DNA of 64,000 bases from Azospirillum sp. 412522 (GTDB taxonomy: Bacteria; Pseudomonadota; Alphaproteobacteria; Azospirillales; Azospirillaceae), in NCBI RefSeq assembly GCF_019805165.1, contig NZ_RWIJ01000027.1:1-64000 (forward strand), given 5' to 3'. Numbering within the stretch: the stretch's first letter is position 1; every line of letters begins with the position of its first letter. A program made the position numbers and the translations under genes. This document shows positions 26,670 through 35,871 of the stretch, piece by piece. The notes below the pieces were generated by a model. It was not told the DNA's origin, did no database searches, and worked only from the letters and a program-made list of their open reading frames with translations.

Positions 26670-28007
26670 TCAGGCGCGCAGCGTGATGCGGTGGATCGGT
26701 CCCATCAGGACGACATAGGCGAAGACGGCCAGGACCGTATGGGCGGCGACGAAGATCAGGACGCCTTCGAACGAACCCGTCGCGGCGATGATGTAGCCGG
26801 CGGCGATCGGCATTACGATGCCCGCGATGCTGCCGATGGCGTTGAACATGCCGCCGGTCAGGCCCGTCAGTTCCTTCGGGCAGGCGTCGGAGATGACCGC
26901 CCAGCCGATGGCGGCCAGTCCCTTGCCGTAGAAGGCCAGGGCCATGATGGCGATCACCATCCATTCCGTGTCGACGAAGTTGCAGAGCACCAGCGAGGAG
27001 GCCAGCGACATGCCGATGACGAAGGGCGTCTTGCGGGCGACCGACAGCGAGACGCCGCGACGAAGCAGCGCGTCGGAAAGGAGGCCGCAGCAAATGCCGC
27101 CGAGAAAGCCGCAGATCGCCGGCAGGGTGGCCACCAGGCCGACCTTCATGATCGGCATGCCGCGGCCCTGCGCCAGATAGACCGGGAACCAGGTCGTGAA
27201 GAAGTAGGTGAGGGAGGTATTGGCATACTGGGAAATATAGGCGGCAAGCAGCAGGCGGTGGCTGAGCAGTTGCTTGACATGGCTCCAGCGCACCTTCACC
27301 GGCGGAGCGGACCCCTTGCGGTCCATATCCACCAGCGCGCCGCCCTTCTCCACGTAGGCGATTTCCGCCGCGTTGACGCGCGGATGGCTCTTGGGGCTGT
27401 AGATCAGCTTGGGCCAGAAGACACCGATGACGATGCCGATGCAGCCCATGAACAGGAACACATATTCCCAGCCATAATAGGCGGTGAGCCACGCCATGAT
27501 CGGCGAGAAGATGGCCAGCGAAAAATACTGCGCCGTGTTGAAGATCGCCGTCGCGGTGCCGCGCTCGGCCGTCGGGAACCAAGCCGCGACGATCCGTCCA
27601 TTGGCCGGGAAGGCCGGTGATTCCACAAGGCCCAGCAGGAACCGCACGCTGAAGAGAAGGAAGAAGGCGGTCGCGGGGTGCGCGAGGCCGACGGCACCTT
27701 GCAGCAGCGTGCAGATCGACCAGAGGATGAGGCTCATCCCGTAGATGACCTTGGACCCGTAACGGTCCAGCAGCCAGCCGCTGGGAATCTGGCCGATCAC
27801 ATAGGCCCAGGCGAAGGCCGAGAACAGATAGCCCATCCCGATGGAGTCGAAGCCCAGGTCGCGTTGGACGGCCGTTCCCGCGATCGAGAGCGTTGCCCGG
27901 TCAGCGTAATTGATCGTGCTGACAAGGACCAGGATTGCCAGAATGCCGTAGCGGACATGCGTGGCCTTGGCCCCGTCCGAAACGGCGGTCTGCGTGATAG
28001 CACTCAT
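26670..28007 (-). CDS. MFS hexuronate/glucarate-type transporter
   Basis: 445 residues with 12 predicted membrane helices, of the anion:cation symporter (ExuT/GudP) branch. Seen are STINYADRATLSIAGTAVQ, DRYGSK in the first cytoplasmic loop and RFLLGLVESPAFPANGR in helix 4, all typical of that branch. It should import hexuronates or related sugar acids with protons. It is the first gene of the block leading to uxuA and the SDR gene. The ATG at 28007 is chosen because GGGAAGG lies 7 bp upstream; the frame is open further but that region is not family-like. Confidence 0.88.
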   Translation of the reverse strand: MSAITQTAVSDGAKATHVRYGILAILVLVSTINYADRATLSIAGTAVQRDLGFDSIGMGYLFSAFAWAYVIGQIPSGWLLDRYGSKVIYGMSLILWSICTLLQGAVGLAHPATAFFLLFSVRFLLGLVESPAFPANGRIVAAWFPTAERGTATAIFNTAQYFSLAIFSPIMAWLTAYYGWEYVFLFMGCIGIVIGVFWPKLIYSPKSHPRVNAAEIAYVEKGGALVDMDRKGSAPPVKVRWSHVKQLLSHRLLLAAYISQYANTSLTYFFTTWFPVYLAQGRGMPIMKVGLVATLPAICGFLGGICCGLLSDALLRRGVSLSVARKTPFVIGMSLASSLVLCNFVDTEWMVIAIMALAFYGKGLAAIGWAVISDACPKELTGLTGGMFNAIGSIAGIVMPIAAGYIIAATGSFEGVLIFVAAHTVLAVFAYVVLMGPIHRITLRA

Positions 28008-28505
28008 TTTTGAACCTTCCCAACGGCTGCTCCGCCCATTTCTCATCAGGTCCGGAACTCTGTCGCGAAACCGGAGAGGCGCCATTCATCTGGAATATGT
28101 GACCGAATCTCGGACCCGGCCGTGCGATGCGGGGATCGGCCCCGGTTCATCCCATGCCGCTGTTCTATCGACCGTGCTGACAAGCAATTCGACTATCGAT
28201 CCGTTGGTGCTCGATGTCGGCCAATACGGTTCGAACTACGAAAAATCGGCACTTTCCGTAAGACAGTCGCGAAGTCGCGCTTGCAGCCAAGATGGATCGG
28301 TGGATGGGCTGTCTCGGAAGGATCGTGCTTGGCCATCGCCGTCGCATGACTATGGATATCCACCCAGCCTCGGAGCAGATTTCTCATCTGTCTTGCAACG
28401 ATTGGAACTTCTTGGACGGATGCGCACATGAACATTTCCCCCTTCCCATAATGCTTATGCGAAGTGCATTTTGTTTTGCGGGATAATCATCCGGGCGTTT
28501 GGGAT

Positions 28506-28535
28506 AGTCCAAGACAATCGGGCTAACAGGTCGAT
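28506..28535 (+). repeat. 30-bp sequence repeated at 19614-19643
   Basis: The 30 bases match 19614-19643 at 28 positions (core CAATCGGGCTAACAGG). The first copy lies just before a LysR start codon; this copy is about 500 bp upstream of the MFS gene. A shared operator or remains of a duplicated leader are the two simple readings. Confidence 0.6.
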
Positions 28536-28647
28536 GCCGGAATGGAATGGCCGGCGTCCTTTTCGGGACATAGACGTGGCGGAAATTGAAAAAGTTTGCT
28601 GATTGGATCGTGGATAGAAAGGAAGCGTCACACTTGGCGGCGTGACG

Positions 28648-28659
28648 TGAAGCGCTTCA
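28648..28659. promoter_or_regulatory. Perfect 12-bp palindrome
   Basis: TGAAGCGCTTCA is fully symmetrical and follows directly on an inverted repeat at 28626-28647. It resembles the TGAAA/TTTCA half sites of IclR-type uronate regulators in outline only. No regulator of that family is encoded in the window. Confidence 0.3.
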
Positions 28660-29284
28660 TCTGCCGCTCGCGTTATCGGGTCGGTTGGGGCTGGTTTCGG
28701 CACGGTTGTTGATGCTCTTATGCTGAAGGTGAACCCCCGGCATGATGGTCCGCTTGGCGGCGGCTCATGGTTCACGGTGATGCCGCAGGCCGCCAGCATC
28801 TCCTTCCATACGCAGGCCCAGGGGGAAGCGGGAACTGACGCAGCGGAGGGCACGGGGGCGTCGTCATGGCAACCCTTACCCGCGCCCCCGTCGCCCGCCA
28901 CCATGGACCTGACGGTGCCATGCCGAACCGAAGCAACGGTAATTCCAAGAGAATTTGCCGAAATACGCTTTTGGCATTGGTTCGATACCTCAACGGTCTT
29001 AGACGAGGGGCGAAGCCCGAGCTAACGTGGTCCAAACAGTTTGAGGGACCATCGAATGCTTGGGGCTGCCGTAATCGATCGCGAATAATTCTGATCGTTC
29101 CTGAACGGACGTAGGAATTGTTCGGATGTGAAAAGAATTTGTCAAAGTGGTAGATGCACTTCGTGCTGCCTTGATTGCCGAGGCATGCACGGCTTAAAGC
29201 AAACATCATCCTTTGACGATACCCTCCTACGCGCCGCTGAAACATTCGACATGCCATGGTTGGAAACAGTGGAAGTGTATATCC

Positions 29285-30814
29285 ATGATTCTCGATAATA
29301 ATTCATGCTGGCCAATGTCACGTCGCGCTCTGCTGAAAGGAACGAGTTTCCTCGCGGCCGGTGCGTTTGGCTCCGGGCTTTCAGTGGCACATCCAGCGTG
29401 GGCGGCCACCGATGTTGCGGAGATGATCGCAACACTGATCTCGGGCGAGCCGACTCCGACGTCCATCGTGCTCCAGGTGCGCTTGAGCCCAGGATTGCCG
29501 CCAGTCGGTGTGTATGATTCTCCGACACCGGGACTTCCTGCCCAACTTCGCTTTGAAGTTTCGGAAATGCCGGAATTTCACGATCCACTCCGGACGGCCT
29601 GGCAAGAGGCGAATGAGGAAGATGATTATGTCGTCAAGACAACGATCCAAGGCCTGAAGCCACACACCAAATACTTCTACCGTGTGGAGGTGCGTAAGCC
29701 CGACAACCAAATCTTCAAAACCCAACAAGTGGGTAGTTTCTGGACCCTGGCAAACGCGAGTGATGACATACGCGTGTCTTTTGCGGTGTTCAGTTGCCTG
29801 AACTACGAGAAATTTTACGGAATAGTCAAGGGCGGCGGAGGCGGAGAGAAAGACGCGCCGGCGTGGAGCTTGCCAGCCGAAGGCCGGGATTGGTCACGCG
29901 GATATCCCGTAATGGATGTCATTCGCGAGAAAAAGGTACAGTTCATGGTCGCGACGGGCGACACGGTCTATTACGACCCGCGGCAGGACACGGATAAATT
30001 TCGGGCAACAACCACCCCCCAGATGCGCGCCAGCTGGCACAAGCAGTTTGCGGTTCCGTCTTTACGGGACGCCTTGACTGAGCACGGCACGTTTTGGATG
30101 ATTGATGATCACGATTTTCGCTTCGATGATGCTGATGGTACAGGTGAACGATTGCCGTCGCCCGCCGATGGCAAGAAGATATTTCATGAGCAGGTGCCGG
30201 CACCCAACGAAGGGCCGACTTACAGGACCTATCCGATCAACAAATACGCCCAGATTTGGGTGCTTGACGGGCGTGAATACCGCTCGCCAAACAAAGCCCC
30301 GGATACACCTGACAAGAGTCTTTGGGGGGGCGAGCAGCGGGAATGGCTTGAAAAAACCCTCCAAGAGAGTAACGCGCCTTTCAAAATAATCATCACGCCA
30401 TCCCCTATCGTTGGCCCTGACGACGCAAAAAAATCCGACAACCAAACCAATTTCGGCGGTTTCCGTCGTGAGGGCGAGGCCTTCCTCGAGTTCCTCCGCG
30501 ACAATAATCTGGCCTCGTCTACCGTGATTATTACGGGAGACAGACACTGGCATTATCATTCTATTCATCCGACCGGAGTTGAGGAGTTTGCCTGTGGAAC
30601 AGCCCATCGCCAGAATTCGCGGTATGGGGTAAAGCCCGGGCAAGGAACCGATCCTGAAGGCCGTATCCGCCAGCCGTATCTCATGGCGGAGCCTGAAGGG
30701 GGGTTCATCGAGGTTGCCGTCGAGCCCGGAAGCGGAAGCGAAAAAGCGACTCTTGCAATTCGTCTTTGGAACGAAACCGGGTTGCTGCGGCACGAAGTAC
30801 GCCGAGTGGCGTAG
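29285..30814 (+). CDS. PhoD-family alkaline phosphatase/phosphodiesterase
   Basis: About 509 residues. A Tat signal SRRALLKGTSFLAAGAFG is near the N-terminus, so export in folded form is expected. PhoD features follow: a fibronectin-like N-domain with HTKYFYRVEV, then metal-site segments ATGDTVYYD, MIDDHDFRFDD and ITGDRHWHYHSIH. It should release phosphate from phosphomono- or diesters in the periplasm using Fe/Ca. The ATG at 29285 has GGAAG about 10 bp upstream; an ATG at 29315 is also possible. The gene is clearly richer in A and T than its neighbours, which suggests transfer. It is monocistronic. Confidence 0.85.
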   Translation: MILDNNSCWPMSRRALLKGTSFLAAGAFGSGLSVAHPAWAATDVAEMIATLISGEPTPTSIVLQVRLSPGLPPVGVYDSPTPGLPAQLRFEVSEMPEFHDPLRTAWQEANEEDDYVVKTTIQGLKPHTKYFYRVEVRKPDNQIFKTQQVGSFWTLANASDDIRVSFAVFSCLNYEKFYGIVKGGGGGEKDAPAWSLPAEGRDWSRGYPVMDVIREKKVQFMVATGDTVYYDPRQDTDKFRATTTPQMRASWHKQFAVPSLRDALTEHGTFWMIDDHDFRFDDADGTGERLPSPADGKKIFHEQVPAPNEGPTYRTYPINKYAQIWVLDGREYRSPNKAPDTPDKSLWGGEQREWLEKTLQESNAPFKIIITPSPIVGPDDAKKSDNQTNFGGFRREGEAFLEFLRDNNLASSTVIITGDRHWHYHSIHPTGVEEFACGTAHRQNSRYGVKPGQGTDPEGRIRQPYLMAEPEGGFIEVAVEPGSGSEKATLAIRLWNETGLLRHEVRRVA

Positions 30815-30868
30815 ATGCCATCATGGGCCGGTGAACTGAGCTGGCGGGCAGTGGTCCTGCCCCCCGTG

Positions 30869-30946
30869 GTGGTGTAAGGGAGCCGGCCCGCCTGCGCCAG
30901 CCATGAGAAGGCGCTACGGCGGGCCGGTTCCCCACAGCTACACCAC
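30869..30946. repeat. Large imperfect inverted repeat
   Basis: The arms 30869-30892 and 30918-30946 share GTGGTGTA at the outer ends and CCGGCCCGCC at the inner ends, with small bulges between. The loop holds a further GCGCC/GGCGC stem. The structure lies between the convergent phosphatase and response-regulator genes. It could be a bidirectional terminator or a small mobile repeat. No T-run flanks it. Confidence 0.5.
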
Positions 30947-31035
30947 GTCTTGGAACACGAACCACCATGAACAGGTAAAAATGCCGCCGCGGGACAATTG
31001 TACCCGGATGCATTCTCCTGAGAACGGTCATTGCC

Positions 31036-31725
31036 CTACGTATCCGGCTTGGCGGTCAGCAGATACCCGAGTCCATGGACGGTGACGATCTCCACCTCGC
31101 TTCCGGCGAGCCGACGGCGAAGGCGCGACACCAACACGTCGGCGGTGCGGTCTCCATACACCCACTCCCGTCCGCAGATCGCCTTGCTGATCTCCAGCCG
31201 ATCCGACGGCCGGTCGAGGGTGTGGATCAGATGGACGAGCAGCCGGCTTTCGGCCGGGGACAGAACCTCGGTCCGGCCACCGATCGACAACCGCCGGGTC
31301 TGGGTGTTGAGCTGAACGGTCTTGCCGACGGTGACGACCCTGTCCTCATGCGCTTCGCGCGGCGCGTCGATGTGCTTGGCGATGCGCGCCCGCAGCAAGG
31401 CCGGCTCGACCGGCTTGCAGATATAGTCGAGGGCGCCCAGCCCCAGGCCGAGCAGCTGGTCGTGCGAGGCCGACAGGCTGGACAGCACGATGAAGGGTGC
31501 CCTGGCTTCGGCCTGGATGATCTGGGCGAGCAGCAGGCCGTCGGTGTCCGGCAGCCGGCGGTCCAGGATCACCAGATCGAACCGCTGCCGCTTCAGCGCT
31601 GTCCGCGCCTGGGCGCCGTCGGCGGCACAATGGAAGCGATGCCCCATCTGCGTGACCACATCCTCGACCATCAGTTGGATCAGGACGTCGTCGTCGACGA
31701 GAAGTATGTCGGCGGTCTCGGTCAC
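31036..31725 (-). CDS. OmpR/TorR-type response regulator
   Basis: About 229 residues. The receiver domain has the acidic cluster LLVDDD, the phosphorylated Asp55 in LVILDRRLPD, and the Lys in ICKP. The C-terminal winged helix ends with RTADVLVSRLRRRLAGSE and VHGLGYLL, typical of OmpR-class DNA binding. The GTG at 31725 overlaps the kinase stop as GTGA, a 4-bp translational coupling; an ATG at 31776 would add residues from the kinase reading region and is less likely. It probably activates the divergent DMSO/TMAO reductase operon, as TorR and DorR do. Confidence 0.87.
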   Translation of the reverse strand: MTETADILLVDDDVLIQLMVEDVVTQMGHRFHCAADGAQARTALKRQRFDLVILDRRLPDTDGLLLAQIIQAEARAPFIVLSSLSASHDQLLGLGLGALDYICKPVEPALLRARIAKHIDAPREAHEDRVVTVGKTVQLNTQTRRLSIGGRTEVLSPAESRLLVHLIHTLDRPSDRLEISKAICGREWVYGDRTADVLVSRLRRRLAGSEVEIVTVHGLGYLLTAKPDT

Positions 31726-34031
31726 GCTGAGGAATCCTCTGCGAAGCGGTTCCGCCAATCCGGTGGCAGGGAGCATGCGAGCAGGGCCGCATGCTCCTTG
31801 TTCCGCGCCGCCGCGTCGACGGCGCCATCCTCATGCGCCGCTTCGATCCGCCGCAGCCGGTCGGCGATTTCGTCCAGGCCGAAGGTCGCGGCTCCGCTCG
31901 CCAGCTTGTGGGCCAGCGCGGCAAGGGGAGCATCCCGATCCGCCGGGTCGGCGACCTCCAGCATCGTACGGAACTCCGTCCAGCCGCGGGTGAACGCTTC
32001 CGCCATCCGCCGCCGCGCGGTCGGCGACAGGCCGTCGAGCAGGCCGCCCGCTCCCACCACCGGTCGCGCCGCCTTGCCGCGGATGGCCTTGCCCAGCGCG
32101 GTCGCATCCAGCGGCTTCTCCAGGATGGCCTGGAAAAGTCCGGCATCGGCGGGCGAGGCGCGGACCCAATCGGCATTGGCACTCAACAGGATGATCGAGG
32201 CATCCGCCAATGCCGGATTGCGGCGGATCTCGCGGGCGAAGTCCGGTCCGGTGCCGTCCGGCAAGCGGTAATCGAGGAGGAAGACGCCATAGGCGTCCGG
32301 GGCCGCTAGCAACAGGGCGTGCGCCTGCTCCAGGGTCTGGGCGTGGTCAACCGACAGTCCCATGCGCTCCAGCATGGCGGCGGTGACCTGGGCGTTGATC
32401 GGGTCGTCGTCGACCATGAGGCAGTTCTGGTGGAGACGGTCGTCCGGCGCGCCCTGACGGGGCGGCGGCTCGGCCGGGGATGCCGCGACCAGCGGCAGGC
32501 GCACTTCGACGACGGCCCCTTCCCTGGGTTCGAGGACGGCGATGCCGCCTCCAAGCGCCAGCGTCATGCGCTGTGCGATGGCGAGGCCCAGGCCGGACCC
32601 GTTGCGCCCCGTCGTCCGCGGCCGCAGCCCGACGGGTGCTTGCGCCAGCATCTCGCGGATTTCCTCGGGCATGCCCGGCCCATGGTCGGCGACCCGGAAG
32701 ACCAGCATGCCGTCCTCCTCCCGCAGGCCGACCAGCACCCCACGGCCGTCGTCATGGCGCAGGGCGTTCTGGATCAAATTGCCCAGCACCTGCTGGGTCA
32801 TCGACCAGTCCAGCCGGACATGCTCCGGCAGGCCCGGCGCCATCTCCAGGCGCAGGGGCACGCCCAGCTGACGGGCGGGAATGTCCTTGATCCGCATCAG
32901 ATCGCCCAGAGCCTCACGCAGGCACACCGCGACCGGACGCGGCTGCGGCGCCTGATGCTCGAAACGCGAGAAGCTGAGCACATTCTCCAGCGTCGTGTTC
33001 AGCGACCGGGCCGCAATGTCCAGAAGCCCGACCAGTTCCTCCTGCTTGTCCGGGCTGGCCCCTTTCATCAGGCCTGCGGCCCCCAGGACGCTGTGGAGCG
33101 GCGCGCGGATTTCATGGGACATCGCCGCCAGGAACAGCGACATGGTGCGCTCCGCCTCGCGAGCCCTGAGTATCGCCTGATGATGCTCGGTCACGTCGTG
33201 CAGCAGCATGATCTGCCAGGGCCGCAGCTTGTGGACCGTATCCTCGACCGACCGCAGGCGGATGTCGAAGCAGCGGCTGCCCTGGCGGGTCTGCATCCAG
33301 ATCGAATTCCACTCCGTGCCCGGCGTGGCGACGATCTGGTCCACCACCGCCTGAAGCTCGCTGCGGCGCGGTTGCAGGGCCAGACGGTAGGTCAGCGCGC
33401 CGGCCTCCGGCATGTCGAGGAAGAATTGCAGCGCCGCCCGGTTGGCGGTCAGCAGCCGGCTGTCCTCGTCCAGGATGAACACCGGATTGCGCAGGCTTTC
33501 CAGCGCCGCGAAATACTGGTCGCGCTCGCGCGTCAGCCGCCGCAGGCTGTCGCTCAACGCCTCCTCCTGCGGCGCGGCCACCGCCCAGGGGGCCAGCATC
33601 GCCAGTTCGACCTCGTCGAAGAAATCGTCGAGCCTCGCTCGGAAGGCGTCGCCGCCGCCGAACTCCCGCGCACCGTCCGCCAGGCCGTCCAGCCGGCTGT
33701 GATAGGCGCGCCGGTAAAGCTTGAGCAGGCCGTTGTTGAGTTCCAGCGGAATTCCCGCGTCGTGATGCGTCTGCGAGATATGGCGGAGCCTGCCGAAACG
33801 CGGGTCGGTGCGATAGTTGTTGTGGCCGTTGACCCCATCCCGGCGCAGTGGGTCGGACAGATAGGCGACAAGGCTCTCATTGAGCGCCACCGTGGCCTCG
33901 GTCCAGGCCGCCCGCATGGAGCTGGTCTGGTCGGCATAGCCCTTCTGCTTGGCCAGCCGGATGCCCTCGTCGACCAGCGCGCCGCATTCGGCCCGAAGGG
34001 CGTCGGTCAACCAATCGGCCCGCCGCTTCAT
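31722..34031 (-). CDS. Soluble hybrid histidine kinase with PAS, REC and HPt
   Basis: About 769 residues. Order: an N-terminal helical domain of about 165 residues with no assignment, a PAS domain (about 180-285), HisKA with His306 in MSHEIRAP, an ATPase domain (HGPGMPE, GSGLGLAIA), a receiver with Asp587 in LLDYRLPDG, and an HPt domain with His708 in LAHKLASG. No membrane segment is seen, so sensing is cytoplasmic. The domain set after the sensor equals that of tripartite TorS/DorS kinases. It is divergent from the reductase operon. The start at 34031 follows GGAGGATGGGGGCGG; an ATG at 34052 is possible. Confidence 0.85.
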   Translation of the reverse strand: MKRRADWLTDALRAECGALVDEGIRLAKQKGYADQTSSMRAAWTEATVALNESLVAYLSDPLRRDGVNGHNNYRTDPRFGRLRHISQTHHDAGIPLELNNGLLKLYRRAYHSRLDGLADGAREFGGGDAFRARLDDFFDEVELAMLAPWAVAAPQEEALSDSLRRLTRERDQYFAALESLRNPVFILDEDSRLLTANRAALQFFLDMPEAGALTYRLALQPRRSELQAVVDQIVATPGTEWNSIWMQTRQGSRCFDIRLRSVEDTVHKLRPWQIMLLHDVTEHHQAILRAREAERTMSLFLAAMSHEIRAPLHSVLGAAGLMKGASPDKQEELVGLLDIAARSLNTTLENVLSFSRFEHQAPQPRPVAVCLREALGDLMRIKDIPARQLGVPLRLEMAPGLPEHVRLDWSMTQQVLGNLIQNALRHDDGRGVLVGLREEDGMLVFRVADHGPGMPEEIREMLAQAPVGLRPRTTGRNGSGLGLAIAQRMTLALGGGIAVLEPREGAVVEVRLPLVAASPAEPPPRQGAPDDRLHQNCLMVDDDPINAQVTAAMLERMGLSVDHAQTLEQAHALLLAAPDAYGVFLLDYRLPDGTGPDFAREIRRNPALADASIILLSANADWVRASPADAGLFQAILEKPLDATALGKAIRGKAARPVVGAGGLLDGLSPTARRRMAEAFTRGWTEFRTMLEVADPADRDAPLAALAHKLASGAATFGLDEIADRLRRIEAAHEDGAVDAAARNKEHAALLACSLPPDWRNRFAEDSSA

Positions 34032-34242
34032 CCGCCCCCATCCTCCATCCATTGCACCGTCGAGGTTCCGGACCCCGGCCCCCGAATTTCAGGCGGCCAG
34101 CTTACGGCTGCCGAGGCCGGTGTAAAGGGCGCCGTCGTTTACATCGCGTTTACATCTTGCTCACAGGCATGACGCCTATGGCGCCGTAACCGCCGCTACG
34201 CTGCCTCCATTCGGTCGGTATCATTCGAAGGAAGCACGCAAC

Positions 34243-35871
34243 ATGGCTCTTCATCGCAAGACCCTTTACCGTCTCACCGGGGGCGCGGCGCTGCTGGGCG
34301 TGCTGGGCTTCGTGGTGCTGACATCGCCCTGGACATGGTCCGCCACCCATCCGGGCCGGACCCTGCCGGACGCCGAAGGCGCTGACCTCGCCAACGGCCG
34401 CAAGGTCTTCGTCGCCTCCGACTGCTCGACCTGCCACAAGACCCCCGGCCAGGAGGACGACACCGTCCTCGGCGGCGGCTGGGCGCTCGACACGCAGTTC
34501 GGCGTGTTCCACATGCCCAACATCTCCCCCGATCCGCAGACCGGCATCGGCGGCTGGACGCTGGCCCAGTTCGACCGCGCGCTGCGGGAAGGCGTCGGGC
34601 CGGGCGGAGCCTGGCCGGACGGCCGGAACCTCTATCCGGCCTTCCCCTACACCTCCTACCAGCGGCTGAGCGGCACCGATGTCCGCGACCTCTACGCCTA
34701 CCTGCGCAGCTTGAAGCCGGTCGACAACAAGGTTCCGGACCACGACCTGAAGTTCCCCTATGCCATGCGGCGCGGCGTCGGCGTCTGGCGGCTGGCCTTC
34801 CTCGACGGCAAGCGCGGGGAGGAAAGCCCGGTTCCCCCCGGTGTCGACGCGGCCCAGTACCGGCGCGGCGAATATCTGGTGGAGGGGCCGGGCCATTGCG
34901 CCGAATGCCATTCGTCGCGCGGCCTGATGGGCAACGTCATCGCCAGCCAGCGCTTCGGCGGCGGCCCGGCCCCCGACGGCGTCGATTACTTCCCCAACAT
35001 CACCCCCGACGAGACCGGGATCGGCTTCTGGTCGGCCAACGCCATCGCCAACTACCTGCACACCGGCGTCAGCCCGATCGGCCGCACGGCGGGAGGCGAC
35101 ATGGCGGAGGTCGTCAAGAACACCGCCCAGCTTCCGCACGAGGACGTCCAGGCGATGGCCGTCTATCTGAAGCATGTTCCCGCCGTGCACAAGCCGGCGC
35201 CCGGCATGCCGGAACCGAACCGGACCGACAAGCTGGTCATGCTCCGCAACGCCGTCGTTGCCACGCCGACGCTGCCGACCTCGCCGGATCAGGCCATCGT
35301 CCAGGGCGGCGACGCCTGGGTGGTCGCGACCAAGCCGGTGTGGCTCGAACAGGCAGGCGTCGGCGGATCGGTCCCGGAGCAGGGCAAGCTGCTGGGCGGC
35401 GCCCCGGTCCATGTCGCCGCCCGCAGCGCCGACAAGTTGCAGCTGCTGTTGAAGGGCTGGCAGATGGAGGGTGCGCCGTCCGTCGTCTATCAGTCCAAGG
35501 GTCATCGCGTGATGCTCGCGGTGCTCGACCAGGCGGCCGCCACGGCCGTGAAGCGCGGCAAACCGGAAACCGATGCCGACACCGGCCAGTCCTGGATCCC
35601 CGTCGAGGTCACCCTCTGGTCCAACGCGGCCAATCTGAACGCCGACCGCAAGGCGCTGTGGGACTACAGCCAGGCGACCTTCCAGAAGGCCTGCTCCGCC
35701 TGCCATGTGCTGCCGGAAAAACAGCATTTCACCGCCAACCAGTGGATCGGAACGCTGAAGGCGATGAAGCGCTTCACGTCCTTCAACGACGACCAGTACC
35801 GGCTGATCCTCGCCTACCTGCAGAACCATTCGAAGGATCTGCATCCGGACGGCAAGGAGAAGGCGAAATGA
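34243..35871 (+). CDS. Triheme cytochrome c: diheme module fused to TorC C-terminal half
   Basis: 542 residues. A membrane anchor or signal lies at about 11-31. Heme 1 is CSTCH at 61-65 and heme 2 CAECH at 219-223, in a module with PNISPDPQTGIGGWT and YFPNITPDETGIGFW repeats like those of alcohol or gluconate dehydrogenase cytochrome subunits. Residues from about 345 on resemble the C-terminal half of TorC, with heme 3 CSACH at 484-488 and HFTANQWIGTLKAM. The NapC-type tetraheme half of TorC/DorC is absent. It should pass electrons to the reductase encoded downstream, but how it draws them from the quinone pool is unclear. The stop overlaps the next start (ATGA). Confidence 0.85.
   Translation: MALHRKTLYRLTGGAALLGVLGFVVLTSPWTWSATHPGRTLPDAEGADLANGRKVFVASDCSTCHKTPGQEDDTVLGGGWALDTQFGVFHMPNISPDPQTGIGGWTLAQFDRALREGVGPGGAWPDGRNLYPAFPYTSYQRLSGTDVRDLYAYLRSLKPVDNKVPDHDLKFPYAMRRGVGVWRLAFLDGKRGEESPVPPGVDAAQYRRGEYLVEGPGHCAECHSSRGLMGNVIASQRFGGGPAPDGVDYFPNITPDETGIGFWSANAIANYLHTGVSPIGRTAGGDMAEVVKNTAQLPHEDVQAMAVYLKHVPAVHKPAPGMPEPNRTDKLVMLRNAVVATPTLPTSPDQAIVQGGDAWVVATKPVWLEQAGVGGSVPEQGKLLGGAPVHVAARSADKLQLLLKGWQMEGAPSVVYQSKGHRVMLAVLDQAAATAVKRGKPETDADTGQSWIPVEVTLWSNAANLNADRKALWDYSQATFQKACSACHVLPEKQHFTANQWIGTLKAMKRFTSFNDDQYRLILAYLQNHSKDLHPDGKEKAK

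Larger units (their letters stand above)
28008..29284. other. 1.3-kb stretch without a supported gene
   Basis: Open frames here are short or lack domains and good ribosome sites. Seen in it are the second copy of a 30-bp repeat at 28506-28535, an inverted repeat CGTCAC-N10-GTGACG at 28626-28647, and directly after it the perfect 12-bp palindrome TGAAGCGCTTCA at 28648-28659. The proximal part must hold the promoter of the MFS-uxuA genes. The far end precedes the phosphatase gene. Base composition is less G+C-rich than in neighbouring genes. Confidence 0.4.

Noticed and set aside
28455..28904. Minus-strand frame of 149 codons in the gene-poor gap
   Set aside because: No domain, no ribosome site and it crosses the palindromes; not supported as a gene.
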